NCBI GenBank assembly: GCA_024405855.1
Contig: JAKSNZ010000002.1
Location: forward strand, 59,811 to 123,810
Direction: 5' to 3'
Source: Paludibacteraceae bacterium
GTDB lineage: Bacteria; Bacteroidota; Bacteroidia; Bacteroidales; Paludibacteraceae
Length of the DNA: 64,000 nucleotides
In this document: in pieces, positions 9,550 through 17,936 of the stretch
Numbering within the stretch: position 1 is the stretch's first letter
Layout of the letters: every line of letters starts with the position of its first letter
Program-made: the position numbers and the translations under genes
Notes under the pieces: model-generated
Databases searched by the model: none
Told to the model about the DNA's origin: nothing
What the model saw: only the letters and a program-made list of their open reading frames with translations

Positions 9550-12209
9550 TAGATGCGTATGCCCTTATATATAGGAGTTACTATGCCTTTATTAAAGCCC
9601 CAAGAATCAATTCAAAAGGGCTTAACACATCTGCAATCTATGGTTTTGTAAACACCCTTGAGGAGATAGTCAAAAAGGAGAAACCCACTCATCTTGCTGT
9701 AGCGTTTGACCCTCACGGACCAACATTCCGCCATAAGGCTTTTGAGCAGTATAAGGCCCAGCGTGAAGCCACACCTGAAGACATACGCAAGTCAGTACCC
9801 ATTATAAAAGATATTGTTGCCGCGTATAACATTCCCATTTTTGTTATTGACGGCTTTGAGGCCGATGATGTAATTGGTACACTTGCCCATATTGCTGATA
9901 CTAAAGGTATTGAAACCTATATGGTTACACCTGACAAGGATTATGGACAACTTGTAGGAGGCAATGTATATATGTATCGCCCTCGCCATAACGGCGGATA
10001 TGAGGTTATGGGAGAGAAAGAGGTGTGTGAAAAGTATGGTCTGTCAAATAAGTCTCAGGTGATAGACTTGTTAGGACTTATGGGTGACAGCAGCGATAAC
10101 ATACCCGGATGCCCTGGTGTTGGAGAAAAGACAGCGGTTAAACTGCTTCAGGATTTTGGCAGTATTGACAATATGCTTGCTCATACTGACCAGATAAAGG
10201 GTGCATTGCGAACAAAGGTTGAGACCAATGCAGAGCAGATAAAGTTCTCAAAGTTTCTTGCTACTATTCGTACTGATGTTCCTGTTGAATTTAATGAAGA
10301 TGCCTTAAAAGTGGCCAAAGCCGATACTGACAAGTTGCTGTCATTGTTTTCTGAATTGGAGTTCAAACAACTTGCAGACAAGCATCTGCAAGGTTCTCTT
10401 AGTTCTAAAACCACAATATTTACCAAGACAAGTGAGCAGAGTGCAATACCTGCAAGAAAGCAAGGACCTGTAAGTGTGGACGGCAAGGCGGTGCAACTTG
10501 ATTTATTTGCGGACTACACAAGTGAAGGAGTACAGGAGTCTCTCGCATCACCACGTCAGTGTTTCACTGTCCACTATCCACTATCCACTGTCCACTTTTC
10601 CACTTACCCTGCGGATGCCAACCCGTTTGTTGATGAAATAGAATCGGTAGGAATCTGTTATTCAGAAACAGAGTTTTTCAGTGTCCCATTAAAGGGTGCA
10701 GATAGGGATAAGAATATTGAAGAGTTGAAAAAACTATTTGAAAATGAGGAGATTGAGAAGTGTGGGTACAATATCAAGTATGACATTGAAATGCTTGCCC
10801 AATTAGGAATAGAGGTTAAGGGCAAACTGTTTGACATAATGTTGGCTCACTATGTGTTACAACCTGAATTGAGCCATTCTGTGGCATACCTTTCAGATAT
10901 CTACCTGCATAGGGAGGCAACAAGAGAGGAACTTGCAATGTATCTTAAGGAGCCGTTGTTAAAAGCTTTGAAGGAGGAAAAACAGGATAATCTGTTCTTT
11001 GATGTAGAAATGCCGCTTGTAAAGGTGCTTGCAAAACTTGAAAGCAATGGAGTTAGAATTGACGCTGAGGCATTGCAGGCATCGTCAGTAAGTATGACTG
11101 CAAAATTAAATGCTCTTGAAACGGAGATTCAGCAGTGTGCAGGTTTTGAGTTTAATGTAAATTCACCAAAGCAGATAGGCGAGGCGTTGTTTGACAGACT
11201 TCATATAACTGACAAGGCAAAAAAGACAAAAGGCGGGCAGTATGTTACAAGTGAGGAAGTACTTGAAAGTCTTAAAGGAAAGCACCCTGTAATAGGAAAG
11301 ATTCTTGAATACAGAGGACTAAAAAAATTGCTTAGCACATATATTGATGCCCTGCCAAAACTTGTAAATCCAAAAACAGGTAGAATTCATACATCATTTA
11401 ATCAGGCTGTTACAGCCACAGGCAGACTCTCTTCAAGTAACCCTAATCTGCAAAACATACCTGTCAGAGAGGCTCAAGGAAGGGAAATCCGCAAGGTGTT
11501 CATTCCTGATGACGGATGCGTTTTCTTTTCAGCAGACTACTCCCAGATAGAGTTGCGTCTTATGGCTCATCTAAGCGGCGATGCCAATATGATAGAGGCT
11601 TTTAACAGCGGTAAGGATATTCACGCCGCCACTGCCGCAAAAATATACAGAGTGCCAATAGAAGAGGTTACACCTGAAATGCGCCGTCGTGCAAAGACAG
11701 CAAACTTTGGTATAATTTACGGAATTTCAGCATTCGGACTTGCACAAAGGCTTGACATCAGCCGTACAGAGGCAAAGGAACTTATTGACGGATACTTTGT
11801 TACATACCCTCAAGTTCGTGAATATATGGAGCAAAGCATAGAATTGGCAAAGGAGAGAGGATATGTGGAAACGGTTTTTGGCAGAAAACGTTACCTTGCA
11901 GATATAAATTCCTCTAACAGTATAGTGCGTGGCTACGCAGAGCGTAATGCCATAAACGCTCCAATTCAGGGAAGTGCCGCTGACCTTATGAAAATAGCCA
12001 TGATTAAGGTGTTTAATGAGTGTGAAAAACTTGGTCTTAAGGCAAAAATGATTCTTCAAGTTCATGATGAACTCAATTTCAGTGTACCTGAAAAAGAATT
12101 GGAAACACTTAGAAATGTTGTTATAGACTCAATGCAGAATGTTGCATCTCTGAAAGTTCCGCTTATTGCCGATTGCGGTACAGGCAAGAATTGGGTTGAG
12201 GCTCACTAA
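9531..12209 (+). CDS. polA: DNA polymerase I (5' exonuclease and polymerase; proofreading site degraded)
   Basis: 892 residues. The 5'-3' exonuclease/FEN domain (1-about 290) keeps its acidic residues (LIDAYALIYRSYYA, GFEADDVIGT, TPDKDYGQL, GDSSDNIPG). The polymerase domain keeps motif A (DYSQIELRLMAHLSGD), motif B (RRRAKTANFGIIYG) and motif C (QVHDELNF). In the middle 3'-5' exonuclease fold the ExoI D-x-E residues are missing: the matching strand reads HFSTYPAD. ExoII keeps Asn and Asp (NIKYDIEML), and the ExoIII Asp also seems absent. It therefore probably lacks proofreading while acting in Okazaki fragment processing and repair. The ExoI strand is encoded by a heptanucleotide repeat. The start overlaps the PspC gene by 19 bases. 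Confidence 0.95.
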   Translation: MERLFLIDAYALIYRSYYAFIKAPRINSKGLNTSAIYGFVNTLEEIVKKEKPTHLAVAFDPHGPTFRHKAFEQYKAQREATPEDIRKSVPIIKDIVAAYNIPIFVIDGFEADDVIGTLAHIADTKGIETYMVTPDKDYGQLVGGNVYMYRPRHNGGYEVMGEKEVCEKYGLSNKSQVIDLLGLMGDSSDNIPGCPGVGEKTAVKLLQDFGSIDNMLAHTDQIKGALRTKVETNAEQIKFSKFLATIRTDVPVEFNEDALKVAKADTDKLLSLFSELEFKQLADKHLQGSLSSKTTIFTKTSEQSAIPARKQGPVSVDGKAVQLDLFADYTSEGVQESLASPRQCFTVHYPLSTVHFSTYPADANPFVDEIESVGICYSETEFFSVPLKGADRDKNIEELKKLFENEEIEKCGYNIKYDIEMLAQLGIEVKGKLFDIMLAHYVLQPELSHSVAYLSDIYLHREATREELAMYLKEPLLKALKEEKQDNLFFDVEMPLVKVLAKLESNGVRIDAEALQASSVSMTAKLNALETEIQQCAGFEFNVNSPKQIGEALFDRLHITDKAKKTKGGQYVTSEEVLESLKGKHPVIGKILEYRGLKKLLSTYIDALPKLVNPKTGRIHTSFNQAVTATGRLSSSNPNLQNIPVREAQGREIRKVFIPDDGCVFFSADYSQIELRLMAHLSGDANMIEAFNSGKDIHAATAAKIYRVPIEEVTPEMRRRAKTANFGIIYGISAFGLAQRLDISRTEAKELIDGYFVTYPQVREYMEQSIELAKERGYVETVFGRKRYLADINSSNSIVRGYAERNAINAPIQGSAADLMKIAMIKVFNECEKLGLKAKMILQVHDELNFSVPEKELETLRNVVIDSMQNVASLKVPLIADCGTGKNWVEAH
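10565..10605 (+). repeat. Heptanucleotide tandem repeat inside polA
   Basis: About five consecutive 7-base units of the form CACT(G/A)TC, the last degenerate (CACTTTT), followed by CCACTT. They encode residues 346-358 of DNA polymerase I (HYPLSTVHFSTY). Because 7 is not a multiple of 3, gain or loss of one unit would shift the reading frame. The present copy number keeps the frame open. Confidence 0.8.
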
Positions 12210-12220
12210 TTTTATTGCAG

Positions 12221-13081
12221 ATGTTATCAATACTGATTCCCATATATAATTTTGACAGCAGAAACCTTATTAAGGATTTGCACCGCCAATGTGTTGATGC
12301 CAATGTTGACCATGAAATAATAGTTGCCGACGATGCTTCAACAGAGTGCCTTGATGCCATAAATGAAATAAGTGAGTATCCGTATGTAAATTTTTTCAGA
12401 TACGATGAGAATCATGGTCGCAGCGGAATACGTAACACTTTGGCAATGTATGCAAATCATCAGTATCTGATGTTCATAGACTGCGATGCAGAAATTTGTT
12501 CAAATGATTACATTACAAAATATGTTTCCGCTCTAAAACCACGTGTATGCATTTCAGGTGGCAGAGCGTTGTATCCGTACCCCCTTACTGATGATTATAG
12601 TATTGAGCGTATGTACAATTCCAAGCGGGAGATATACTATGTAAGAGATAAGATTTTCACTTCATTTAACTTTGTAATTGATAAGCAGTTGTTTTTTGCG
12701 TACATGTTTGATGAAAACCTGAATAACTACGGGTATGAAGACAATATTTTTGCATGGAATGTGTCAAAATCAGTTGAGATAACTTTTATTGACAATCCTT
12801 TAGTGCATTTAGGGGTTTCAAACAATACGCGCTATTTGGAAAAACTTAAGGAATCAATACTTACTCTTAAAATGCTTGCCGATTCCAATCAATATGCAGA
12901 TGCCATTAAAGGCATAAGATTATACAGAACATATTTAGAGTGGAAGAAAAGACATGCAAAGTTTATGTTAAAAGGTGGTTTGTGGCTGTTATATCCATAT
13001 ATTATAGCCAGAGTCAAATCAGCCAATCCTTCACTTGTGGTTTTGAATCTATACAAACTGTATCTTCTTGCAAACACATAA
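12221..13081 (+). CDS. Glycosyltransferase family 2 protein
   Basis: 286 residues with a GT-A fold start (LSILIPIYNFD), a nucleotide-binding strand EIIVADDAST, the acceptor-side stretch NHGRSGIRNTLA, and the metal-binding D-x-D as FIDCDAE. A C-terminal hydrophobic stretch (KGGLWLLYPYIIARV) may associate with the membrane. It transfers a sugar from a nucleotide sugar to an unidentified acceptor. The ATG at 12221 follows polA by 11 bases. An upstream TTG at 12215 only adds two residues. A bidirectional terminator follows the stop. Donor and acceptor cannot be read from the sequence. Confidence 0.85.
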   Translation: MLSILIPIYNFDSRNLIKDLHRQCVDANVDHEIIVADDASTECLDAINEISEYPYVNFFRYDENHGRSGIRNTLAMYANHQYLMFIDCDAEICSNDYITKYVSALKPRVCISGGRALYPYPLTDDYSIERMYNSKREIYYVRDKIFTSFNFVIDKQLFFAYMFDENLNNYGYEDNIFAWNVSKSVEITFIDNPLVHLGVSNNTRYLEKLKESILTLKMLADSNQYADAIKGIRLYRTYLEWKKRHAKFMLKGGLWLLYPYIIARVKSANPSLVVLNLYKLYLLANT

Positions 13082-13115
13082 AAAAAACGCTAATCAAAAC
13101 AGATTAGCGTTTTTT
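13082..13115. terminator. Bidirectional rho-independent terminator
   Basis: Perfect 14-bp stem: 13082-13095 pairs with 13102-13115, six-base loop, flanked by A-run and T-run. It serves the convergent glycosyltransferase and CoA-transferase genes. Confidence 0.9.
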
Positions 13116-13132
13116 ATTAACCAAACTGATAT

Positions 13133-14629
13133 TTAGCAGAACTTGCTGAAATCTGTCTTCCTCATATCGCCTGTTTCAATGAAAGTGCGGTGCATTCCAA
13201 AGCAGGCTGCAAGGTTATGAGGTGTCTGACCCTTTGTTGCAATGCTAAGGTATTCCTTAAGCATTGGCTTGTAAATAGGGTCAACGCAATTTTCAATAAT
13301 AAGTTGTGCACGCTGACGTGGTGATTTGCCTCTAAGGTCTGCAATACCATATTCAGTAATAAGTACCTTAACAGAGTGCTCACTTTGGTCAAGGTGAGAC
13401 ACCATAGGAACAATTGAACTTATCATGCCGTCCTTTGCGGTGGCAGGAGTTGTGAATATTGATATGTAGGCATTACGTGTAAAATCACAGCTGCCGCCAA
13501 TACCGTTCATCATCTTTGTACCTGTTACGTGAGTAGAGTTAACGTTTCCGTAAATATCTGCCTCAAGTGCAGTGTTAATGGTTATAAGACCCATACGGCG
13601 CACAAGTCCAGGGTTGTTTGAAATCTCCTGTGGACGTAACAGTATTTTGTTATGGAAGAAATCCATGTTGTCATAAATTTCTTGAAGTACAGGGTCTGTA
13701 ACGGTCATAGAGCAACCGCTTGCAAAATCAATCCTGCCCTTTTTCATAAGGTCAATTACAGCATCTTGAATAACCTCTGTGTACATTTTGAATGTAGGAA
13801 TGTGAGGGTTGTTGCCAAGCTCATCCATAACGGCGTTTGCAATGTTGCCTACGCCTGACTGTACCGGTAAGAAAGAAGACGGTATTCTGCCAGCCTTGAT
13901 TTCTGTAGTAAGGAACTCTGATACATTCTTGCCAATGCGGCTTGTAATTTCATCAGGAGCGGTGAATCCGCCAACCTCATCCTTTCGGTTTGTTTCAACA
14001 ACCGCTACAATCTTCTTTGGGTCAACCTTAAGAATCTCCGAGCCGGCACGGTCTGCAGGAGCATAGATAGGAATCTCGTGACGTGCAGGTGGGTCAAGAG
14101 GCTCATAAATATCATGCATGCCTCTCAATTTTTTAGAGTGACGAGCATTCAATTCTATAATAATCTTATCTGCAAGGCGTGCAAAAGTAGGAGTGTTTCC
14201 TACACCTGAAGTAAGAACTATCTCTCCACTGTCAGTAAGGTCACAGGCCTCAATAATTGCAAAAGTAGGTTTTGGAAGGAATCCGTAACGCAGTTCCTGT
14301 GCAAGCATGCTAAGGTGGGCATCGTAGTAGTTAACACCTTCAGGGTCATTAAGATATGCACGCAAATCCTTGTTTGACTGATAAGGAGTTCTGAATGACA
14401 TTGCCTTAGCTTTAGCCAGTGCACCATCACAACTTGCACCTGTTGAAGCACCAGTATAAACTCCAATCTTAAACTCCCTGCCTTCTGCATGCTCTTTTTC
14501 AGCAATAGCGGCAAGAGCAAGAGTAACCTCCTTTGGTGCACCTGCAGGTGTGAAACCGCTCATACCTACAACATCACCGTTCTTAATCATAGAGGCGGCT
14601 TCAGCAGCCGTCATAAATTTGTAACTCAT
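13133..14629 (-). CDS. Acetyl-CoA hydrolase/transferase (succinate CoA-transferase type)
   Basis: 498 residues, the full length of the acetyl-CoA hydrolase/transferase (AarC/Cat1-like) family. It probably moves CoA between acetate and succinate (or propionate), a common step in acetate and propionate production by Bacteroidales. Visible blocks are VVGMSGFTPAGAPKEV at the N-terminus, SGVGNIANAV, and the YTEVIQD motif around residue 285, which holds the expected catalytic Glu. ITEYGIADLRGKSPRQRA near the C-terminus is also present. It stands alone before the cdaA-folP pair on the same strand, with only 11 bases between cdaA and this gene, so it may be the last gene of that transcript. Confidence 0.88.
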   Translation of the reverse strand: MSYKFMTAAEAASMIKNGDVVGMSGFTPAGAPKEVTLALAAIAEKEHAEGREFKIGVYTGASTGASCDGALAKAKAMSFRTPYQSNKDLRAYLNDPEGVNYYDAHLSMLAQELRYGFLPKPTFAIIEACDLTDSGEIVLTSGVGNTPTFARLADKIIIELNARHSKKLRGMHDIYEPLDPPARHEIPIYAPADRAGSEILKVDPKKIVAVVETNRKDEVGGFTAPDEITSRIGKNVSEFLTTEIKAGRIPSSFLPVQSGVGNIANAVMDELGNNPHIPTFKMYTEVIQDAVIDLMKKGRIDFASGCSMTVTDPVLQEIYDNMDFFHNKILLRPQEISNNPGLVRRMGLITINTALEADIYGNVNSTHVTGTKMMNGIGGSCDFTRNAYISIFTTPATAKDGMISSIVPMVSHLDQSEHSVKVLITEYGIADLRGKSPRQRAQLIIENCVDPIYKPMLKEYLSIATKGQTPHNLAACFGMHRTFIETGDMRKTDFSKFC

Positions 14630-14640
14630 AATGATAAATG

Positions 14641-15423
14641 TTAAAGTTTATTTGTTGATTTTAGAATTTCCCTTAAGTTGTCAATTTTTCTTATAGGTTG
14701 TATAACTCCTCCTGTTGCGTAAGAGATACCACCTGTCTCCTCTGATACAATAATGGCAATGGCATCTGTCTTTTCTGAAATTCCCAATGCCGCACGATGC
14801 CTAAGTCCGTAATGTTTAGGTATATTCAAATTATGTGATACTGGAAGAATGCAACCTGCCGATATCAATTTCCCCTCATTTATAATAAGGGCACCGTCAT
14901 GCAGAGGTGTGTTCTTAAAGAATATGTTTTCAATAAGCCTTGCACTTATGCGGGCGTTTATTATTTCACCTGTTGTGGCATATTGAGACAAGTCTGCAAC
15001 TTGCTGAATTATCAGAAGTACACCGGTCTTTGTTGCCGCACACTCTTCAAGTGAGCGTAGAATCTCCTCAATGTCCTCACTTGAACCGTTGTTTTTATTT
15101 TTGAAAATCAGTTTTTTCAGTCTGCTTATTATACCGTTAGAATTTCCGTATCCTACAGTTGAAAAAAAGTGTTTTATTTCATCTTGGAACAAAATGACAA
15201 GAATTATGGCACCAACGCTCATAATTGCATCCATAATGGTGCCTAAAAGTTCCATTCCAAGGGTGTGTTTAACAAGCAGCCAAAGCAGAATGAAGCCGAA
15301 GATGGCAACAAATACGTGCATTGACTGTGTGCCCTTGAAGATTTTGTATATCTGGAACATTATGATTGACACCAGCAGAATGTCAAAAAAGTCCTTAATC
15401 CCAAAATCCAGCATTGAAAACAT
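14641..15423 (-). CDS. cdaA: Diadenylate cyclase CdaA
   Basis: Makes cyclic di-AMP from two ATP at the inner membrane. The 260-residue protein has three predicted N-terminal membrane helices (residues about 10-30, 35-55, 60-80), then the DAC domain with the catalytic DGA motif (LHDGALIINEG) and the ATP-binding RHR motif (GLRHRAALGISE). Size and order match the TIGR00159/CdaA group. It lies 9 bases downstream of folP, an arrangement repeatedly seen in Bacteroidales (folP-cdaA). The product would control osmolyte and potassium balance. A Kef-type antiporter at 29.0 kb is a possible but unproven target. Confidence 0.93.
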   Translation of the reverse strand: MFSMLDFGIKDFFDILLVSIIMFQIYKIFKGTQSMHVFVAIFGFILLWLLVKHTLGMELLGTIMDAIMSVGAIILVILFQDEIKHFFSTVGYGNSNGIISRLKKLIFKNKNNGSSEDIEEILRSLEECAATKTGVLLIIQQVADLSQYATTGEIINARISARLIENIFFKNTPLHDGALIINEGKLISAGCILPVSHNLNIPKHYGLRHRAALGISEKTDAIAIIVSEETGGISYATGGVIQPIRKIDNLREILKSTNKL

Positions 15424-15432
15424 AACTTGTAT

Positions 15433-16206
15433 TTATCTTGTTAATTGAAATAACTTTATAGCCTCTTTTGCCTCTTTGACATCGTGAACCCTCAAAATGT
15501 CCGCTCCTTTCTCCAGTATAATGGTGTTTAGAGCGGTAGTGCCGTTAAGAGATTCCTCCAATGTAATGTTCAAAGCCTTGTAAATAAGACTTTTTCTTGA
15601 AACACCAACCAAAACAGGCAATCCAAACTCCTTTAATACATTCAGGTTCCTTATTATATCATAATTTGTTTCAAGAGTCTTGTTAAATCCTATACCAGGG
15701 TCCAATATTATATCAGCCATCCCTAATTTGGCAAGAGTATCTATCTTTTCAGAGAAGCGGAACAACATTTTATCAGGTCCGCCATCTTCTGAATACGTCA
15801 GCACGTATGCCTTTCTATACTCAGCCGCCAATTTGAACATCTCCTCACATCCGCCACTGATATCGTTTATAATGTCCGCCCCTAAATTTTCAATAGCATA
15901 CTTTGCAACCGCGGGGCGATATGTGTCAATACTCAAAATCTTGCCTTTACAGTCAGCCTTTATTTCATTTGCGGCATTTTTCAAACGCTCAAGTTCCTCC
16001 TTTTCAGAACATTGAACCGCCTCAGGTCTGGTGCTGCACGCTCCAATATCCAATATGTCAGCATCAGCACATGCAGAAAAATTATAGCGGCTATCAGCAA
16101 AGAAACTGTCAGGTGTAATATTTACAATGCCCATGACCAGCGGTTCGGCAAGTGAAATCAGATGTCCTCCGCAGTTGATAGTCAGATTTTTTTTACCGCA
16201 ATACAT
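15433..16206 (-). CDS. folP: Dihydropteroate synthase
   Basis: Condenses 4-aminobenzoate with dihydropterin pyrophosphate in folate synthesis. 257 residues. Key motifs are MGIVNITPDSFF at the start of the barrel, DILDIGACSTRPEA, DIINDISGG, DIILDPGIGFNKT and VGVSRKSLI, plus a final HDV. The segment between DSFF and DIGA is about ten residues shorter than in typical homologues, so helix alpha-1 is reduced. A TTG at 16218 could add four residues, but the promoter -7 element overlaps that codon, so the ATG at 16206 is preferred. It is co-oriented with cdaA. Confidence 0.92.
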   Translation of the reverse strand: MYCGKKNLTINCGGHLISLAEPLVMGIVNITPDSFFADSRYNFSACADADILDIGACSTRPEAVQCSEKEELERLKNAANEIKADCKGKILSIDTYRPAVAKYAIENLGADIINDISGGCEEMFKLAAEYRKAYVLTYSEDGGPDKMLFRFSEKIDTLAKLGMADIILDPGIGFNKTLETNYDIIRNLNVLKEFGLPVLVGVSRKSLIYKALNITLEESLNGTTALNTIILEKGADILRVHDVKEAKEAIKLFQLTR

Positions 16207-16215
16207 ATCAATTTG

Positions 16216-16249
16216 CAAAGATAAGCAAAATAAAGGAGAAATTCACAAA
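16216..16249 (-). promoter_or_regulatory. Promoter of folP-cdaA
   Basis: On the minus strand TATCTTTG (plus-strand 16216-16223) fits TAnnTTTG, and a TTTG-like sequence lies about 20 bases further upstream. The predicted start site would leave a leader of only a few bases before the folP ATG. Confidence 0.6.
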
Positions 16250-16273
16250 ACAAAGTTTTGTAAAGGAGAAATT
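16231..16273. repeat. 30-bp-spaced direct repeat enclosing a perfect hairpin
   Basis: TAAAGGAGAAATT occurs at 16231-16243 and again at 16261-16273. Between them ACAAAAC (16245-16251) and GTTTTGT (16255-16261) form a perfect 7-bp hairpin with an AAA loop. The structure sits in the divergent control region between folP and the gldJ-like gene and could be an operator, but nothing names a regulator. Confidence 0.45.
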
Positions 16274-16350
16274 TTGGGGTTTGTAAGTTGGAAAATAATT
16301 AAAAATTAAAAATTTTATAGAGGAATGCAATATATTTGTTAAAAAATTGT

Positions 16351-16358
16351 TATCTTTG
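16351..16358 (+). promoter_or_regulatory. Promoter -7 element of the gldJ-like gene
   Basis: TATCTTTG fits TAnnTTTG, 55 bases before the ATG at 16413. No good -33 element was seen at the usual spacing. A start site here argues against the more upstream in-frame ATG at 16368. Confidence 0.5.
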
Positions 16359-16412
16359 TAACCAAATGTGTACAAGCAGTACAGAATAACCTTATACAAA
16401 ACTCAAATCAGT

Positions 16413-17936
16413 ATGGTTAAAATTGAGAAAATACTTCTTTTTGGAGCACTTGCATTGATTGTTGCTTCATGTAACAAAAACACTTCAAACACTACCGGTT
16501 GGAAATATAACGATGCCAAATATGGTGGTTTTCAGGTAGTCAATAACTATGAACAGGACACACCTCCAGGAATGGTTCTTATTGAAGGCGGTACATTTAC
16601 AATGGGTCGTGTAAATGAGGACACATATACAGAGTGGAACAGTTACCCACGTCGTGTTACAGTAAACACATTCTATATGGACCAATATGAGGTTGCAAAC
16701 GTAGATTGGCGTGAGTATGTTTATTGGATGAACCTTATGTATGGTGAGGCGGTTTCAAAGAAATGCCGTCCTGACTCAACAGTATGGCGTGATGAACTTG
16801 CTTACAATGAGCCATATCTTGATTACTATTTCACTCACGTTGCATACGACAAGTATCCTGTAGTGGGCGTTACATGGGAGCAGGTTGATGACTACTGTAA
16901 ATGGCGTACTGACCGTGTAAATGAGAGAATACTTGTTGAAGAGGGAGTAATAGAGTTCCCAGATTTCAAATCTATTTATAGTGCTGAATCAGAGGGTATT
17001 GATGAGGAGATTGCACAAAACAAGGTATTCAATGTAAGTAAGTATCAGAAGTACGATGAATATAAGCCTGATGTAGAAAAGTCAAAGATTAAGACAGAGT
17101 TTGGTGATGTTCGTAAAACAACTATGAGTGACGGTCTGCTTCTGCCTAATTTCCGTCTGCCTACAGAGGCTGAGTGGGAGTTTGCGGCATACGGCGTTAC
17201 ATCTGAAAAGGATATGGAAAATTATGACAACCGCCGTATTTATCCATGGGACGGTTCTCAGACACGTAATCCTAAAAAGAAGTCAAGAGGCAAAATTATG
17301 GCTAACTACGTTAGAGGACGTGGTGATATGATGGGTATTTCAGGTTCTCAGAATGATAAGGCTGAAATAACCGCACCTGTAAATTCTTTCTGGCCTAATG
17401 ATTTTGGACTCTACAATATGGCAGGAAATGTTAATGAGTGGACAATGGATGTCTATCGTCAAACATCAACTGATGAAATGCAGGAATACAATCCTTTCAG
17501 AGGTAATATGTACGTTTCTCCTACAAAAGATTCCACAGGTGTTTATAAACTTGACTCTCTTGGAAGACTTGAGTATGGTTTTGAATATACAAAAGAGGAC
17601 AGTCTGCTTGCCTATACAAAACTTGATGTCCGTAACTATAACGATGGTGATGCCCGCAGTAGTTATGACCGTGAAAAGTGGAAAGAGGTTGTAGACCCTG
17701 ATATTGCTACAAAGCGTTTGTATGACCCTGATGGTGGAGACCCTGAAAGTATGCTTGCAACAAAAATCTCCAACACATGCCGTGTATATAAAGGTGGTGG
17801 TTGGAAGGACAGACTATATTGGCTGTCTCCTGCACAACGCCGTTATCTTGAGCAGGACAAGTGTACAAATGATATAGGTTTCCGTTGTGCTATGCACCGT
17901 GTTGGCTCTGACAAGGGAAACAATGCTAAAAAGTGA
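16413..17936 (+). CDS. gldJ: GldJ-like gliding motility/type IX secretion lipoprotein (FGE-sulfatase fold)
   Basis: 507-residue lipoprotein: a hydrophobic signal ends in the lipobox VASC, followed by NKN. After a TGWKYND-x-x-x-GGFQ stretch, characteristic of GldJ, the protein shows a formylglycine-generating-enzyme-like fold. This begins GMVLIEGGTFTMG, with PRRVTVNTFYMDQYEVAN, LPTEAEWEFAAYG, NVNEWTMDVY and a C-terminal KGGGWKDR-x-x-W and IGFRCAMH. GldJ and GldK form outer-membrane-associated rings of the type IX system; the fold is reused as a structural part and not as an enzyme. Its presence, with PorP and two sorting-domain types in the window, implies a working type IX secretion system. 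The M16 peptidase gene overlaps its 3' end by 14 bases. Confidence 0.85.
   Translation: MVKIEKILLFGALALIVASCNKNTSNTTGWKYNDAKYGGFQVVNNYEQDTPPGMVLIEGGTFTMGRVNEDTYTEWNSYPRRVTVNTFYMDQYEVANVDWREYVYWMNLMYGEAVSKKCRPDSTVWRDELAYNEPYLDYYFTHVAYDKYPVVGVTWEQVDDYCKWRTDRVNERILVEEGVIEFPDFKSIYSAESEGIDEEIAQNKVFNVSKYQKYDEYKPDVEKSKIKTEFGDVRKTTMSDGLLLPNFRLPTEAEWEFAAYGVTSEKDMENYDNRRIYPWDGSQTRNPKKKSRGKIMANYVRGRGDMMGISGSQNDKAEITAPVNSFWPNDFGLYNMAGNVNEWTMDVYRQTSTDEMQEYNPFRGNMYVSPTKDSTGVYKLDSLGRLEYGFEYTKEDSLLAYTKLDVRNYNDGDARSSYDREKWKEVVDPDIATKRLYDPDGGDPESMLATKISNTCRVYKGGGWKDRLYWLSPAQRRYLEQDKCTNDIGFRCAMHRVGSDKGNNAKK

Noticed and set aside
10565..10605. CRISPR-like array in polA
   Set aside because: Units are 7 bases with no spacers and are part of the reading frame; a simple tandem repeat.
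16413..17936. Formylglycine-generating (sulfatase-maturing) enzyme
   Set aside because: The fold is shared, but the lipobox, the GldJ-specific N-terminal words, the length and the type IX context favour a structural GldJ role.
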